Assembly (NCBI RefSeq): GCF_900110875.1
Contig: NZ_FOFM01000003.1
Span: 186,001-250,000 of the forward strand
DNA length: 64,000 bases
Origin: Pseudovibrio axinellae
GTDB lineage: Bacteria > Pseudomonadota > Alphaproteobacteria > Rhizobiales > Stappiaceae
Direction of reading: 5' to 3'
Each line of letters begins with the position of its first letter. Within the stretch, counting starts at the first letter, position 1. The position numbers and the translations under genes were made by a program. The notes under the pieces are model-generated. The model was not told the DNA's origin and searched no databases. It saw only the letters and a list, made by a program, of their open reading frames with translations. Below, in pieces: positions 26,257 to 35,014 of the stretch.

Positions 26257-28068
26257 TTATTTGCCTTCTTCCTTCGGCTTGCGCTTGAACGTGTCTTTTA
26301 CGTTCGAGAACAGCTCAAGCTTTACACCTTGACGATGCATGATGATGGCTTGCTGTGCAACTGACAGAGAGTTGTTCCATGCCCAGTAGATCACGAGGCC
26401 TGCTGGGAAGGTTGCCAGCATGAAGGTGAATAGCACAGGCATCCAGTTGAAGATCATCTGCTGTGCAGGCTCTGCAGGTGCCGGGTTCATCTTCATCTGC
26501 AAGAACATGGTGAAACCCATGATCAATGGCCAGATGCCGATCATCAAGAAGCTCGGTGGATCCCAAGGGATCAGGCCAAACAGGTTGAAGATGGTGGTTG
26601 GGTCTGGGGCAGAAAGATCCTGAATCCATCCAAAGAATGGCGCATGGCGCATTTCAATGGTTACGAACAATACCTTGTAGAGAGAGAAGAAGACCGGGAT
26701 CTGAATAACCATTGGCAAACACCCTGCCAGTGGATTGATCTTTTCCTTCTTGTACAGCTCCATCATGGCTTGCTGTTGCTTTTGCTTGTCGTCCTTGAAT
26801 TTTTCGCGGATTTCAGTCATCTGCGGCTGCACGAGTTTCATCTTACTCATGGAAACGTAGGACTTGTTTGCAAGCGGGAAGAACAGGGCCTTCACGATTA
26901 CGGTCACAAGCAGGATAGCAATACCGAAGTTGCCAACCAGAGAGTACAGCCAATCAATCGCGTAGAACATTGGCTTGGTCAGGAAGTAGAACCAGCCCCA
27001 GTCAATCATCAGGTCGAAATTGTGGATGTTGTCGGATTCTTGATAGCCTTCAATCAGGCTTGTGACCTTCGCACCTGCATAAAGCAGGGAAGCACTGGTG
27101 ATTTTTGCACCGTTAGCAACCTGAGTTGCGTCACCAAGATAGTCGGTCTGAAAGTTCTGAGAGCGGGCGTTGTAAGAGAAGTTTGGCTGGAATTCGGTGC
27201 CTGGATCAGGAATCAGTGTTGCCGCCCAGTACTTATCAGTGAAGCCAAGCCAGCCCTTGTTGGTACGCCCTGGACGAACACTGCCGTCTTCGATCAGATC
27301 GGAGTACTTAATCTCCTGAAGGCCTTCATCGCCAATAACACCGATAAGGCCTTCATGAAGCACGAAGAAGCCGGCTGTTTCAGGCTCGCCGTTTCGGGCA
27401 ATCAAACCGTATGGGTACAGTTGAACATTTTGGCCAGAATTATTCTGAACTTCCTGGTCGACGGTGAACATATAGTTTTCGTCGACAGAGAAGGAACGCT
27501 TGAATACCAAGCCTTCGCCGTTGTCCCAACTAAGAATGATCGGGGAATACGGTGTCAGGTTGCCTGAGGTTTCTGCTGTCCAGACTGTGTCTGCAGATGG
27601 AAGCTTCAGATTAACACCTGGGTCTGCAACCCAGCCATGCTCCGCGTAGTAGGGGGCAGGGCTGCCTTTAGGCGAGAACAGAACAACTGTTGGGCTGTCC
27701 TCAGCAAGTGTCTGACGATAATCCTTCAAGCGAAGGTCATCGAGCTTCGCACCTTTGAGGTTGACTGAACCTGAAAGGCTAGGGGTATCAATGGTTAGGC
27801 GAGGAGATGCAGCCAGTGCCTGATCGCGACTGACGAAAGACTGTGCAGCGGTCCCGCTTTCTGTACCAGGGGCAGCCACTTGACCAGAGGCACCTTGAGG
27901 CTGTGCGACGGGTGAGCTGGAGCCAGCTTGTTGTGCGTCGTCTGCCAGCTGCGCCTGTTGCGCCTCACGCTGAGCTTCTAACTGTGGTCCGGCAATAAAA
28001 AACTGCCAGCCCAATAGCACAACCAGCGACATGACGATCGCTACGATCATATTGCGATTATCGTTCAT
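26257..28068 (-). CDS. yidC: Membrane protein insertase YidC
   Basis: A 603 aa inner-membrane insertase. It opens with M-N-D-N-R-N-M and a first helix, then has a large periplasmic domain (about 60-360) and the conserved membrane core with four more helices (for example F-F-P-L-A-N-K-S-Y, M-M-E-L-Y-K-K-E-K-I-N-P-L-A-G-C-L-P). It inserts membrane proteins alone or with SecYEG. I prefer ATG 28068, the conserved start; a GTG at 28080 is possible. rnpA lies 49 bases upstream; the yidD gene often found between them is absent. Confidence 0.97.
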   Translation of the reverse strand: MNDNRNMIVAIVMSLVVLLGWQFFIAGPQLEAQREAQQAQLADDAQQAGSSSPVAQPQGASGQVAAPGTESGTAAQSFVSRDQALAASPRLTIDTPSLSGSVNLKGAKLDDLRLKDYRQTLAEDSPTVVLFSPKGSPAPYYAEHGWVADPGVNLKLPSADTVWTAETSGNLTPYSPIILSWDNGEGLVFKRSFSVDENYMFTVDQEVQNNSGQNVQLYPYGLIARNGEPETAGFFVLHEGLIGVIGDEGLQEIKYSDLIEDGSVRPGRTNKGWLGFTDKYWAATLIPDPGTEFQPNFSYNARSQNFQTDYLGDATQVANGAKITSASLLYAGAKVTSLIEGYQESDNIHNFDLMIDWGWFYFLTKPMFYAIDWLYSLVGNFGIAILLVTVIVKALFFPLANKSYVSMSKMKLVQPQMTEIREKFKDDKQKQQQAMMELYKKEKINPLAGCLPMVIQIPVFFSLYKVLFVTIEMRHAPFFGWIQDLSAPDPTTIFNLFGLIPWDPPSFLMIGIWPLIMGFTMFLQMKMNPAPAEPAQQMIFNWMPVLFTFMLATFPAGLVIYWAWNNSLSVAQQAIIMHRQGVKLELFSNVKDTFKRKPKEEGK

Positions 28069-28117
28069 CGACTGGATCACTCATTTTCATAAGGGTGGAA
28101 TAAACATTCATCACTGG

Positions 28118-28522
28118 TCAGTTCTCCTTCACGTTATCATGTGGAGGTTTAGAATTTGCCAGTGAATTCGGTTTGGGTTGGATAGGGCGAGATTTGCGCG
28201 GTTTGAACGCATTTCTCAAGCTACCCTTGAGATCTTTAAGAAGGTCCTCGAAGGGCTGAGAAAGCGCAGCTCTGCGACCAACCAAAACATAGTCGGCGCC
28301 AATCTGTGCAATATCCATATCGAGGGAGGCAACAGCAGCTCGAAGTCGACGCTTTATTCGGCTTCGTTCAACAGAGTTACCGGTCTTTTTGGTAACCGTA
28401 TAACCCATCCGAGGGTCGCCATCACTACGGGTTTTAGCCGATTGAAGCACAAAAGCACGCCGAGCTATCCTGCCGCCTTTTGCAACGGAAAGAAACTCGG
28501 AGCGCTTTTTAAGTGTTTTCAT
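28118..28522 (-). CDS. rnpA: Ribonuclease P protein component
   Basis: A 134 aa basic protein with the RNR motif N-S-V-E-R-S-R-I-K-R-R-L-R (about 47-59) and the usual N-terminus L-K-K-R-S-E-F. It assists the RNase P RNA in tRNA 5' processing. It follows rpmH by 63 bases and precedes yidC, the common rpmH-rnpA-yidC order. The lysine/proline-rich tail after about residue 105 is species-specific. Confidence 0.95.
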   Translation of the reverse strand: MKTLKKRSEFLSVAKGGRIARRAFVLQSAKTRSDGDPRMGYTVTKKTGNSVERSRIKRRLRAAVASLDMDIAQIGADYVLVGRRAALSQPFEDLLKDLKGSLRNAFKPRKSRPIQPKPNSLANSKPPHDNVKEN

Positions 28523-28585
28523 GTCTTTGCGGCGGAACTTTTGTTCAATGGAAATGAAATGAAGACCGCCGCGAAGCGTCGCGGA

Positions 28586-28720
28586 TTAAGCGCTAAGGCT
28601 CTTACGACCTTTAGCCCGACGACGCGCCAGAATCTGACGACCATTTTTAGTTGCCATACGTGCCCGGAAGCCGTGGCGACGCTTGCGAACAAGGTTGCTC
28701 GGTTGGAAAGTACGCTTCAT
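28586..28720 (-). CDS. rpmH: 50S ribosomal protein L34
   Basis: A 44 aa, strongly basic protein: it begins [10 protein letters not shown] and ends K-G-R-K-S-L-S-A, with the typical [11 protein letters not shown] core. This is the full L34 sequence. It is the first gene of the rpmH-rnpA-yidC series and has a good promoter about 135 bases upstream. Confidence 0.98.
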   Translation of the reverse strand: MKRTFQPSNLVRKRRHGFRARMATKNGRQILARRRAKGRKSLSA

Positions 28721-28854
28721 TTTATTACCCTAGCAGAGCCACAGGCTCCAACTTCAACATTAATTTGGATTGTGCGTCATATCCCCGAAATCTCCGCGAC
28801 TTTCTTCAAGTTGCAGGACTTTGCGCATGGGATCCGCACTCCTATTCGTGGGCG

Positions 28855-28883
28855 CTTATATTAGTGTGCGTGCTTTAAGTCAA
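28855..28883 (-). promoter_or_regulatory. Sigma70-like promoter for rpmH
   Basis: On the - strand TTGACT (28883-28878) and TATAAG (28860-28855) are 17 bases apart, close to consensus. The expected start of transcription is about 130 bases before the rpmH ATG. Confidence 0.7.
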
Positions 28884-28995
28884 TAATTGCTGTGCTGGAA
28901 TCCTCGATATCCTGACACTTTATTACCTCTCATGTGCGTGTTCAGGTGTTACCACCCGTTCAAAACAGAGTGAAATGACGGGTAATGCACGAACC

Positions 28996-29089
28996 TGTGA
29001 TCACACCGGAGGTGATTATGAATGTATGAAAACTGTAATACGCCAATTCGTTTAGCGATCTAAACCGCTAAAACAAAGTAACGAATTGG
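28996..29089 (+). promoter_or_regulatory. Structured leader with perfect Shine-Dalgarno and tiny frames
   Basis: In order: palindrome TGTGATCACA (28996-29005), GGAGGTGAT complementary to the 16S tail (29008-29016), then ATG 29018 with a three-codon frame (M-N-V-stop). Overlapping frames of 13 codons (ATG 29022) and nine codons (ATG 29026) follow. A hairpin then pairs 29043-29057 with 29066-29072 and 29080-29089. The longer tiny frames run into the 5' arm of the hairpin. This arrangement resembles a translated leader, but no regulation is proven. Confidence 0.4.
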
Positions 29090-29162
29090 GTTTAGAGTGT
29101 GTAACAACAACGAAGTGTCAGTCTTTTACGTCTGAGCGTTGAAGCGAGCTAAGGGAGCGCGC

Positions 29163-29948
29163 ATGGGAATCAAGGAACACAACGAAAATAAGACTTCGGC
29201 TGAGGGCGTGTTGCGCTTCGTAAAACGCTGGGGAGTGTTGGTTGTTATCCTTGCTGTCTCCGCCTACGGCATTGCGCATGGATGGCATCAAGAGTTCACG
29301 CTCAGCAATTTGATAAAGAATCAGCACTTGCTCGCCGATTATCTCGCTCGGCACCCTGTCTTAACCCCGCTCTTCTACTTCGTTGTGTATGTACTTGCTG
29401 TGGCCTTGTCTTTTCCCGGAGCCTCCCTGCTGACGATCGCTGGTGGTTTCCTTTTTGGCTGGTTTTTCGGGGGGGTGCTGACCGTAATTGCAGCAACTAT
29501 CGGCGCTACGCTGTTGTTCATAGCTGCAAAAGTTTCCGTTGGTGCTACGCTTAAAGAAAGGGCAGGGCCGTTTCTTGATAAAATGGCCTCAGGCTTTCGA
29601 AAAAATGCCTTCAGCTACCTTCTCTTCTTGCGCTTGACCCCAGTGTTTCCTTTCTGGCTTGTTAATATCGCGCCGGCACTGTTCCATGTTCCTCTTCCAA
29701 CGTATCTGATCGCAACGTCTATTGGCATTATTCCGGGCACGTTCGCCTATGCATTTGTTGGGGCAGGTCTCGACAGCGTGATCGAAGCGCAAGAACAGGC
29801 TAACTTGGGATGCGCAGCGGCTGGTACGTGTGAGGTTCAAATTTCCGCTTTAATCACACCCGAACTGATTTGGGCATTTGCAGCACTGGGTCTAGTTGCG
29901 CTGATTCCACCGGTGATACAGCGTTTTCGTGCGAACAGCCCAAAGTAA
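29163..29948 (+). CDS. TVP38/TMEM64 (VTT-domain) membrane protein
   Basis: A 261 aa membrane protein with about six helices. The central VTT/SNARE-assoc domain has F-P-G-A-S-L-L-T-I-A-G-G-F-L-F-G near residues 83-98 and L-L-F-L-R-L-T-P-V-F-P-F-W-L-V-N (about 152-167). Such DedA-relatives are thought to be lipid scramblases or transporters. ATG 29163 has aagggagcg before it. A flavoprotein gene follows by 29 bases; this pair recurs in bacteria, often annotated with mercuric-reductase-like enzymes. Confidence 0.87.
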   Translation: MGIKEHNENKTSAEGVLRFVKRWGVLVVILAVSAYGIAHGWHQEFTLSNLIKNQHLLADYLARHPVLTPLFYFVVYVLAVALSFPGASLLTIAGGFLFGWFFGGVLTVIAATIGATLLFIAAKVSVGATLKERAGPFLDKMASGFRKNAFSYLLFLRLTPVFPFWLVNIAPALFHVPLPTYLIATSIGIIPGTFAYAFVGAGLDSVIEAQEQANLGCAAAGTCEVQISALITPELIWAFAALGLVALIPPVIQRFRANSPK

Positions 29949-29977
29949 AGATCAGTTTTAAAAATACGGACTTCTCA

Positions 29978-31423
29978 ATGACCAACAACAGAACTTCAAA
30001 AATATTAACTCCAGACATTTGCGTGATCGGCGCCGGCTCAGGCGGTCTTTCAGTTGCGGCTGCAGCGGCTGCCTTTGGGGTTGAGGTTGTGTTGATTGAG
30101 AAAGGGAAGATGGGAGGAGATTGCCTGAATTATGGGTGCGTCCCTTCAAAAGCGCTCATAGCAGCTGGAAAGGCGGCTCAAACCTTCCGGTCCTCAGATA
30201 AATTTGGTATCGCGGAACATGAACCTCAGGTCGACTTCTCCAAGGTGTCTGATCACGTCCATGATGTCATCGCAACCATCGCTCCTCATGATTCTGTAGA
30301 GCGCTTCGAAGGCTTGGGCGTGCATGTCATCCAGAGTGCTGGCGAGTTCGTTTCACCCGACACCGTAAAGGCTGATGAGCAACTCATTAAAGCACGTCGT
30401 TTTGTTGTAGCAACGGGCTCCCGTGCGGCCGTTCCGCCAATCCCAGGCCTTGCGCAGACACCGTATCTGACAAACGAAACCCTGTTTGAGCTGAAACAAC
30501 GCCCAGATCACCTAGTTATTATTGGGGCAGGGCCAATCGGCTTGGAAATGGCGCAGGCCCACCGTCGTCTTGGAAGCTGCGTGACAGTGATTGAGGCGAT
30601 GCGACCACTCTCGATGGCTGATCCAGAGCATGCTGATCTGGTTATTCAGAAACTAAAGACTGAGGGCGTTGTAATTCACGCAAATACGAATGTGAGTCAC
30701 GTCGAGAAATCAGAAACAGGTATCAAGGTTTCTATTAGTGTTGATGGACAAGGCGAAAGTGCGATTGAAGGCACGCATCTTTTAATCGCTGCTGGGCGTA
30801 CAGCAAATGTCGCTTCACTTGGCCTGGAGGCTGCGAAGATAGAATATTCAGGACGTGGCATCAAAACGGATCAGGGGCTGCGTACCACAAATAAAAGAGT
30901 GTATGCGATCGGCGACGTCACTGGTGGGCCTCAGTTCACGCATGCAGCCGGTGCTCAGGCTGCGCTTGTAATTCGCTCAATCCTATTTCGCATGCCAATT
31001 AATCAAAACAGCATTGTGATGCCGGCTGTTACTTATACCGAACCTGAAATAGGTCAGATCGGCCTTTCCGAGGAGCAGGCACGCGAGCAGCTAGGTGATA
31101 AATTAAAGGTCCTAACTGCTGATTATTCTGGGAACGATAGAGCGCTCACTGAAGGCAAAGGGCAAGGCCAAGTCAAGCTGCTGTCAAATCCCAAAGGTCA
31201 ACTTATCGGTGCGTCGATCGTAGGCCCCGGTGCAGGCGAGCAGATTGGCTTGCTCACAGTTATGATCTCGAAGAAAATGAAGCTTGGGGCTCTATTAGGT
31301 GTTGTGTTTCCGTACCCCACATTAAATGAAGTAATTCGCAAAGCTGCGCTTGCGTATTATGCAGATGCCCCTAAAAATCCTTGGGTTCGCAGAATTCTTG
31401 CGTTTCTCAGAAAATTAGGCTGA
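29978..31423 (+). CDS. Dihydrolipoamide dehydrogenase/mercuric reductase-like flavoprotein
   Basis: A 481 aa class I pyridine nucleotide-disulfide oxidoreductase. It has G-A-G-S-G-G (18-23) for FAD, redox Cys49/Cys54 in C-L-N-Y-G-C, G-A-G-P-I-G for NAD(P) and A-I-G-D-V-T for FAD. Near the C-terminus the usual His-Pro-Thr of lipoamide dehydrogenase is Y-P-T, as in MerA-type enzymes, but the MerA C-terminal Cys pair and N-terminal metal domain are missing. It is therefore neither a standard Lpd nor a complete MerA. It follows the VTT protein gene and probably works with it. Confidence 0.85.
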   Translation: MTNNRTSKILTPDICVIGAGSGGLSVAAAAAAFGVEVVLIEKGKMGGDCLNYGCVPSKALIAAGKAAQTFRSSDKFGIAEHEPQVDFSKVSDHVHDVIATIAPHDSVERFEGLGVHVIQSAGEFVSPDTVKADEQLIKARRFVVATGSRAAVPPIPGLAQTPYLTNETLFELKQRPDHLVIIGAGPIGLEMAQAHRRLGSCVTVIEAMRPLSMADPEHADLVIQKLKTEGVVIHANTNVSHVEKSETGIKVSISVDGQGESAIEGTHLLIAAGRTANVASLGLEAAKIEYSGRGIKTDQGLRTTNKRVYAIGDVTGGPQFTHAAGAQAALVIRSILFRMPINQNSIVMPAVTYTEPEIGQIGLSEEQAREQLGDKLKVLTADYSGNDRALTEGKGQGQVKLLSNPKGQLIGASIVGPGAGEQIGLLTVMISKKMKLGALLGVVFPYPTLNEVIRKAALAYYADAPKNPWVRRILAFLRKLG

Positions 31424-31553
31424 AGCATTCATGATGCTTTGTGAGAGAAGCGTATTGCTTGAAATATTTCATCTGGTAGAAATGAACAAAGCATAGCGCA
31501 TATCAACTATTTGCATTGCAAGATCATTATGTACCAATTCATCAGGTAGGTGG

Positions 31554-33101
31554 ATGGCTCAAAAAAATGGGAGAGCGGCCTCTGAGGCAGAGGTCGTAAC
31601 GGAAAAGCGGAAGCAGGACAGCTCGCCGCCAGACAGCCACCCTAAGCTATTTCGCAGCGGGATGGGGCTTTCTGGTAAGCTTCTTATGCTGACAGTCCTT
31701 TTTGTCATGCTCAGCGAAGTGCTTATCTTTGTTCCTTCAATTGCTAATTTTCGGAATAACTGGCTGCAGGATCGTTTGGCCGTTGGCGGCGTCGCTGCTA
31801 CCTTGCTTTCAGAGAGTGAAACTCTCTCGCCCAAAGTGCAGCACCAACTATTAGATGCAACGGGAGCTCAGGCTATTTCCCTTGTTGTGGGTGAACGGCG
31901 CAAGTTGATCGCAATGGATAGTTCTGAAATGAACATAACAAAGATGATCGATATCACACGCGACTCTCCTTGGGGGGGCGTGAGCTGTAGTCTCCAGTTC
32001 CTCACAGGTTTGCGTAAAGGCCAGATTCGCGTCATTGGCGATGTCGACATGCGGGCAGGAGGTCGAGTAGATATGGTTTTCCCTGCATCTTTACTGCGAG
32101 ATGACCTGCGAGCATATGCGCTTAACATTTTGCAGCTATCGCTCATCATTTCCTGCCTGACTGCTGCGCTAGTTTATTTGTCTATTCGCTCTTTGCTGCT
32201 TCGCCCGCTACAGCGGCTCACGGGGTCCATGATGCGATTTGCAGAATCTCCAGAAAATGCCCGGGAAATTATAAAACTGAGTGGGCGATCCGATGAGTTG
32301 GGCGAAGCCGAAATCCAGTTGCAATCAATGCAGCGATCACTGAACCAGACGTTAAGCCAGCAAAGACGTATGGCCGCGTTGGGGTTGGCTGTGTCCAAGA
32401 TCAATCACGACATGCGCAACCTGCTGGCATCTGCTCAGCTGTTCCTTGAACGCTTGGAGTTGCTCCCAGACCCGACTGTCCAGCGGATAGCCCCTAAAAT
32501 TCTTGCAACACTTGATAGAGCTGCCAGCTATACAAGCGCTGTGTTGTCCTACGGTAAAGCACAGGAGGCCGCTCCAGAGCTACGTGTGATCCGCCTTGCT
32601 GCAGTCCTGCGAGATGTAGAAGAGGTTCTTGGACTTTCCAGAAACCCGGATGGCATAAGGATGTATATCAATGTGCCTGAATCTCAGGAGCTGGAAGCAG
32701 ATCCGGAGCAAATCTTCCGTGTATTACTCAACCTGTGCCGCAACTCGGTGCAGGCAATGGAAACATCCAAGCCAGCATCTGGCATTGTGTGTCGTATCGA
32801 GGTCCATTCACAGGTAGAGGGCGAAATGTTGTCCATCTACGTTTCGGATACCGGGCCTGGAATTCCTGAGAAGGCTCAGAACGGCCTGTTCAAGGCATTC
32901 CAAACCTCAGGCAAAGTGGGTGGGATTGGATTGGGTCTGGCAATCGCTACAGAAATCGTTGTTGCGCATGGTGGTAAGATCACGTTGGAGAAAGAAATCA
33001 CGAGCGGGGCCTGCTTCAAGATCCAACTTCCCTATAAACAGGAGGGGGTAAGCCATGGAAAAGTTGCAAGGTTATTCACCGCAGACGGCAACAAAAGCTG
33101 A
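31554..33101 (+). CDS. Membrane sensor histidine kinase
   Basis: A 515 aa kinase. There are membrane segments near 40-60 and 185-210, a periplasmic region between them, a HAMP-like linker (L-L-R-P-L-Q-R-L) and the phosphoacceptor His285 in K-I-N-H-D-M-R-N. The ATPase domain has N-L-C-R-N-S-V-Q-A (N box), D-T-G-P-G-I-P (G1) and G-I-G-L-G-L-A-I (G2). No response regulator gene is adjacent, so the partner is elsewhere. aggtagg precedes ATG 31554. The signal is unknown. Confidence 0.88.
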   Translation: MAQKNGRAASEAEVVTEKRKQDSSPPDSHPKLFRSGMGLSGKLLMLTVLFVMLSEVLIFVPSIANFRNNWLQDRLAVGGVAATLLSESETLSPKVQHQLLDATGAQAISLVVGERRKLIAMDSSEMNITKMIDITRDSPWGGVSCSLQFLTGLRKGQIRVIGDVDMRAGGRVDMVFPASLLRDDLRAYALNILQLSLIISCLTAALVYLSIRSLLLRPLQRLTGSMMRFAESPENAREIIKLSGRSDELGEAEIQLQSMQRSLNQTLSQQRRMAALGLAVSKINHDMRNLLASAQLFLERLELLPDPTVQRIAPKILATLDRAASYTSAVLSYGKAQEAAPELRVIRLAAVLRDVEEVLGLSRNPDGIRMYINVPESQELEADPEQIFRVLLNLCRNSVQAMETSKPASGIVCRIEVHSQVEGEMLSIYVSDTGPGIPEKAQNGLFKAFQTSGKVGGIGLGLAIATEIVVAHGGKITLEKEITSGACFKIQLPYKQEGVSHGKVARLFTADGNKS

Positions 33102-33235
33102 ACTCTGAAAAACTGCGGCTATGGATTTGTCGCTTTTCTCGCGTTTTGGCTGCAATGTCCTACCTCTTTGATCTGGCAAATAGAAATTGTTATCCCCAAA
33201 ACGCAAATTACATTCAAAAAACTTCTCTAAAGCGC

Positions 33236-33264
33236 TTGCCAAGGTCCGGGAAGGCAGCTAAATA
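33236..33264 (+). promoter_or_regulatory. Promoter for tandem tRNA-Arg genes
   Basis: TTGCCA (33236-33241) and TAAATA (33259-33264) are spaced by 17 bases, 28 bases before the first tRNA. A similar element was not seen between the two tRNAs, so they may be one transcript. Confidence 0.55.
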
Positions 33265-33292
33265 GACCCCCGTTCCGCAGGGAACACGGCCT

Positions 33293-33369
33293 GCACCGGT
33301 AGCTCAGCTGGATAGAGCACCAGACTACGAATCTGGGGGTCGGGGGTTCGAATCCTCCCCGGTGCACCA
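33293..33369 (+). tRNA. tRNA-Arg(ACG), copy 1
   Basis: A 77-base cloverleaf with encoded CCA. The acceptor stem is GCACCGG/CCGGTGC and the anticodon arm CCAGA-CTACGAA-TCTGG gives anticodon ACG (arginine, CGN codons after A-to-I editing). The T arm has GGTTCGAATCC. Confidence 0.95.
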
Positions 33370-33440
33370 TTTCTCCTTTAACAGGAGTAGATGGAGTTAA
33401 AGCACTTGGCCGACACATAATCTTGTTCGCAAGACACAAC

Positions 33441-33517
33441 GCACCGGTAGCTCAGCTGGATAGAGCACCAGACTACGAATCTGGGGGTCGGGGGTTCGAA
33501 TCCTCCCCGGTGCACCA
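33441..33517 (+). tRNA. tRNA-Arg(ACG), copy 2 (identical to copy 1)
   Basis: All 77 bases are identical to the copy at 33293-33369; the two are 71 bases apart and the spacer is not repeated. Anticodon ACG, encoded CCA. Confidence 0.95.
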
Positions 33518-33583
33518 ATTACCCCTCTTAAAATTTAAACGTCTAGGGTCGCAGATAACCGCGATCCCGAATACGTTGTACAG

Positions 33584-34804
33584 TTAATTGCTTGAGGCAA
33601 CTGTTTCTTCCGCAGTTTTCCCTTGTGGAAGGTTTTCCAGCAAGAAGCGGATAATATTTTCACCCATCACTGCTGCAATCTGCTCCTGGGTGAAACCCTT
33701 TTTCATGAGTTCTTGCGCCAAAACTGCGTATTCAGAGGTGTCAAACGCGGTCGTAACAGCCCCATCAAAGTCTGAACCGAGCGCCACATGGTCAATGCCA
33801 GCAATTGAAACAGCGTAGTCAATTGAATTGGCCACACCTTTCGGACTGATATCGCACGCCGCGGCATCCCAGAAACCAATCCCGATCAACCCACCTTTCG
33901 CGGAAATTTCTCTGACCTGTGTATCTGTGAGATTACGCGGGGTATTACAGATGCCTCTTACACCTGTATGAGAGACCACAACTGGCCTAGATGACATAGC
34001 CAGCACATCTTTAATTACTGCTGGAGAAGAATGAGCAAGATCGACGATCATCTCTTTTTCCTCCATGAGCCGGACAACCTCTTTTCCAAAGTCAGTCAGG
34101 CCAGCTTTGGACTGCCCGTGGAGGGAGCCGCCTAGTTTGTTATCAAAAAAGTGTTGCAAGCCCATCATCCGCAGGCCGCCGTCATACAGACGATCCACAT
34201 TCTTAATATCGCCGTCCAGTGCATGGCCACCTTCAGTGCCAAGAACACCGGCGATGATATCCGAGCCGCTTGCCCGAGCGGTGAGGGTTGCTTCCAATTC
34301 CCCTCTGTTGTGAACCACTTTGACGCTCTCGGGATGATCTCGCTCTAAATCGTAGAGGCGTTGGGCTTGTAGGAGCGCACGTTCTGAAAGGCTGTTAAGA
34401 GCGCTGGAAGGCCAGCTCTGTGCCCACCCTAGTAGTGTTATGTTATCGAAGGCTTCGGTCGAGTTCTGCTCGTAGTTTTGACCGCGTGGTGACTTGGTGA
34501 CACTGCTAAATATCTGTACGCCGACATTTCCCTGCTTAAAGCGGGGAAGGTCAGAATGGCCGATCGAACTTTGGCTGGAAAGGTTCCGACCCCATAATAA
34601 AACGTCATTATGTAAATCGGCTATGCGAAGCTGATCATGCACTTTTTGGGCATCTGGTGTGATTGCATAAGGCTCATGTTCAACCACTACATTTTGTGCG
34701 TTATCGACATATTGAGCAAGATACCCGGCCCGTACCGAACCATAACCAACAGCGGCAATAACCACGATGGTACCTAATCCAAACTTTAAATAAGAAAAAC
34801 TCAT
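33584..34804 (-). CDS. Membrane dipeptidase (M19)
   Basis: A 406 aa zinc peptidase of family M19. Metal motifs: H-N-D near residue 65, the Glu in T-E-G-G-H, D-L-A-H and V-V-S-H-T-G-V-R-G, then G-S-D-F-D-G. The family cleaves dipeptides, some including D-amino acids. An N-terminal hydrophobic segment (about 5-28) suggests a membrane anchor or uncleaved signal and a periplasmic enzyme. It is a single gene. Confidence 0.92.
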   Translation of the reverse strand: MSFSYLKFGLGTIVVIAAVGYGSVRAGYLAQYVDNAQNVVVEHEPYAITPDAQKVHDQLRIADLHNDVLLWGRNLSSQSSIGHSDLPRFKQGNVGVQIFSSVTKSPRGQNYEQNSTEAFDNITLLGWAQSWPSSALNSLSERALLQAQRLYDLERDHPESVKVVHNRGELEATLTARASGSDIIAGVLGTEGGHALDGDIKNVDRLYDGGLRMMGLQHFFDNKLGGSLHGQSKAGLTDFGKEVVRLMEEKEMIVDLAHSSPAVIKDVLAMSSRPVVVSHTGVRGICNTPRNLTDTQVREISAKGGLIGIGFWDAAACDISPKGVANSIDYAVSIAGIDHVALGSDFDGAVTTAFDTSEYAVLAQELMKKGFTQEQIAAVMGENIIRFLLENLPQGKTAEETVASSN

Positions 34805-35014
34805 AGGGTGCTTCCAATGTGTTTGTAAATATCGAATGAAAAAGCCTCTTTTACCTTAGGGCAGATTGTCAGTTTGTCCAGTAATTTCAATCATTAGATG
34901 TGTTCGCAGCACAGCTTGAGCTTTACGTGTCTCTCTGCAATCAGCATAATCGGGTACGCAGGATGCTCGCAAAGTTATCGGTTCTATCGGTAGTTAATGA
35001 GAAAAGGTGTCGTC

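Noticed and set aside
26644-27567. Open frame of 307 codons on the + strand
   Set aside because: It is antisense to yidC and has the odd composition of a shadow frame; no start site or motif.
28178-28864. Open frame of 228 codons on the + strand
   Set aside because: It covers rnpA and rpmH antisense; both are certain genes.
28996-29005. TGTGATCACA as a CRP-type site
   Set aside because: CRP sites need TGTGA-N6-TCACA. Here the half-sites touch, so the match is only to the half-site words.
29978-31423. Complete mercuric reductase
   Set aside because: The N-terminal metal-binding domain and the C-terminal Cys pair are absent and no mer genes are nearby.
33293-33517. tRNA pair as the edge of an integrated element
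   Set aside because: No integrase, no direct repeats of a tRNA 3' end flanking a foreign segment; the duplication covers the entire tRNA.
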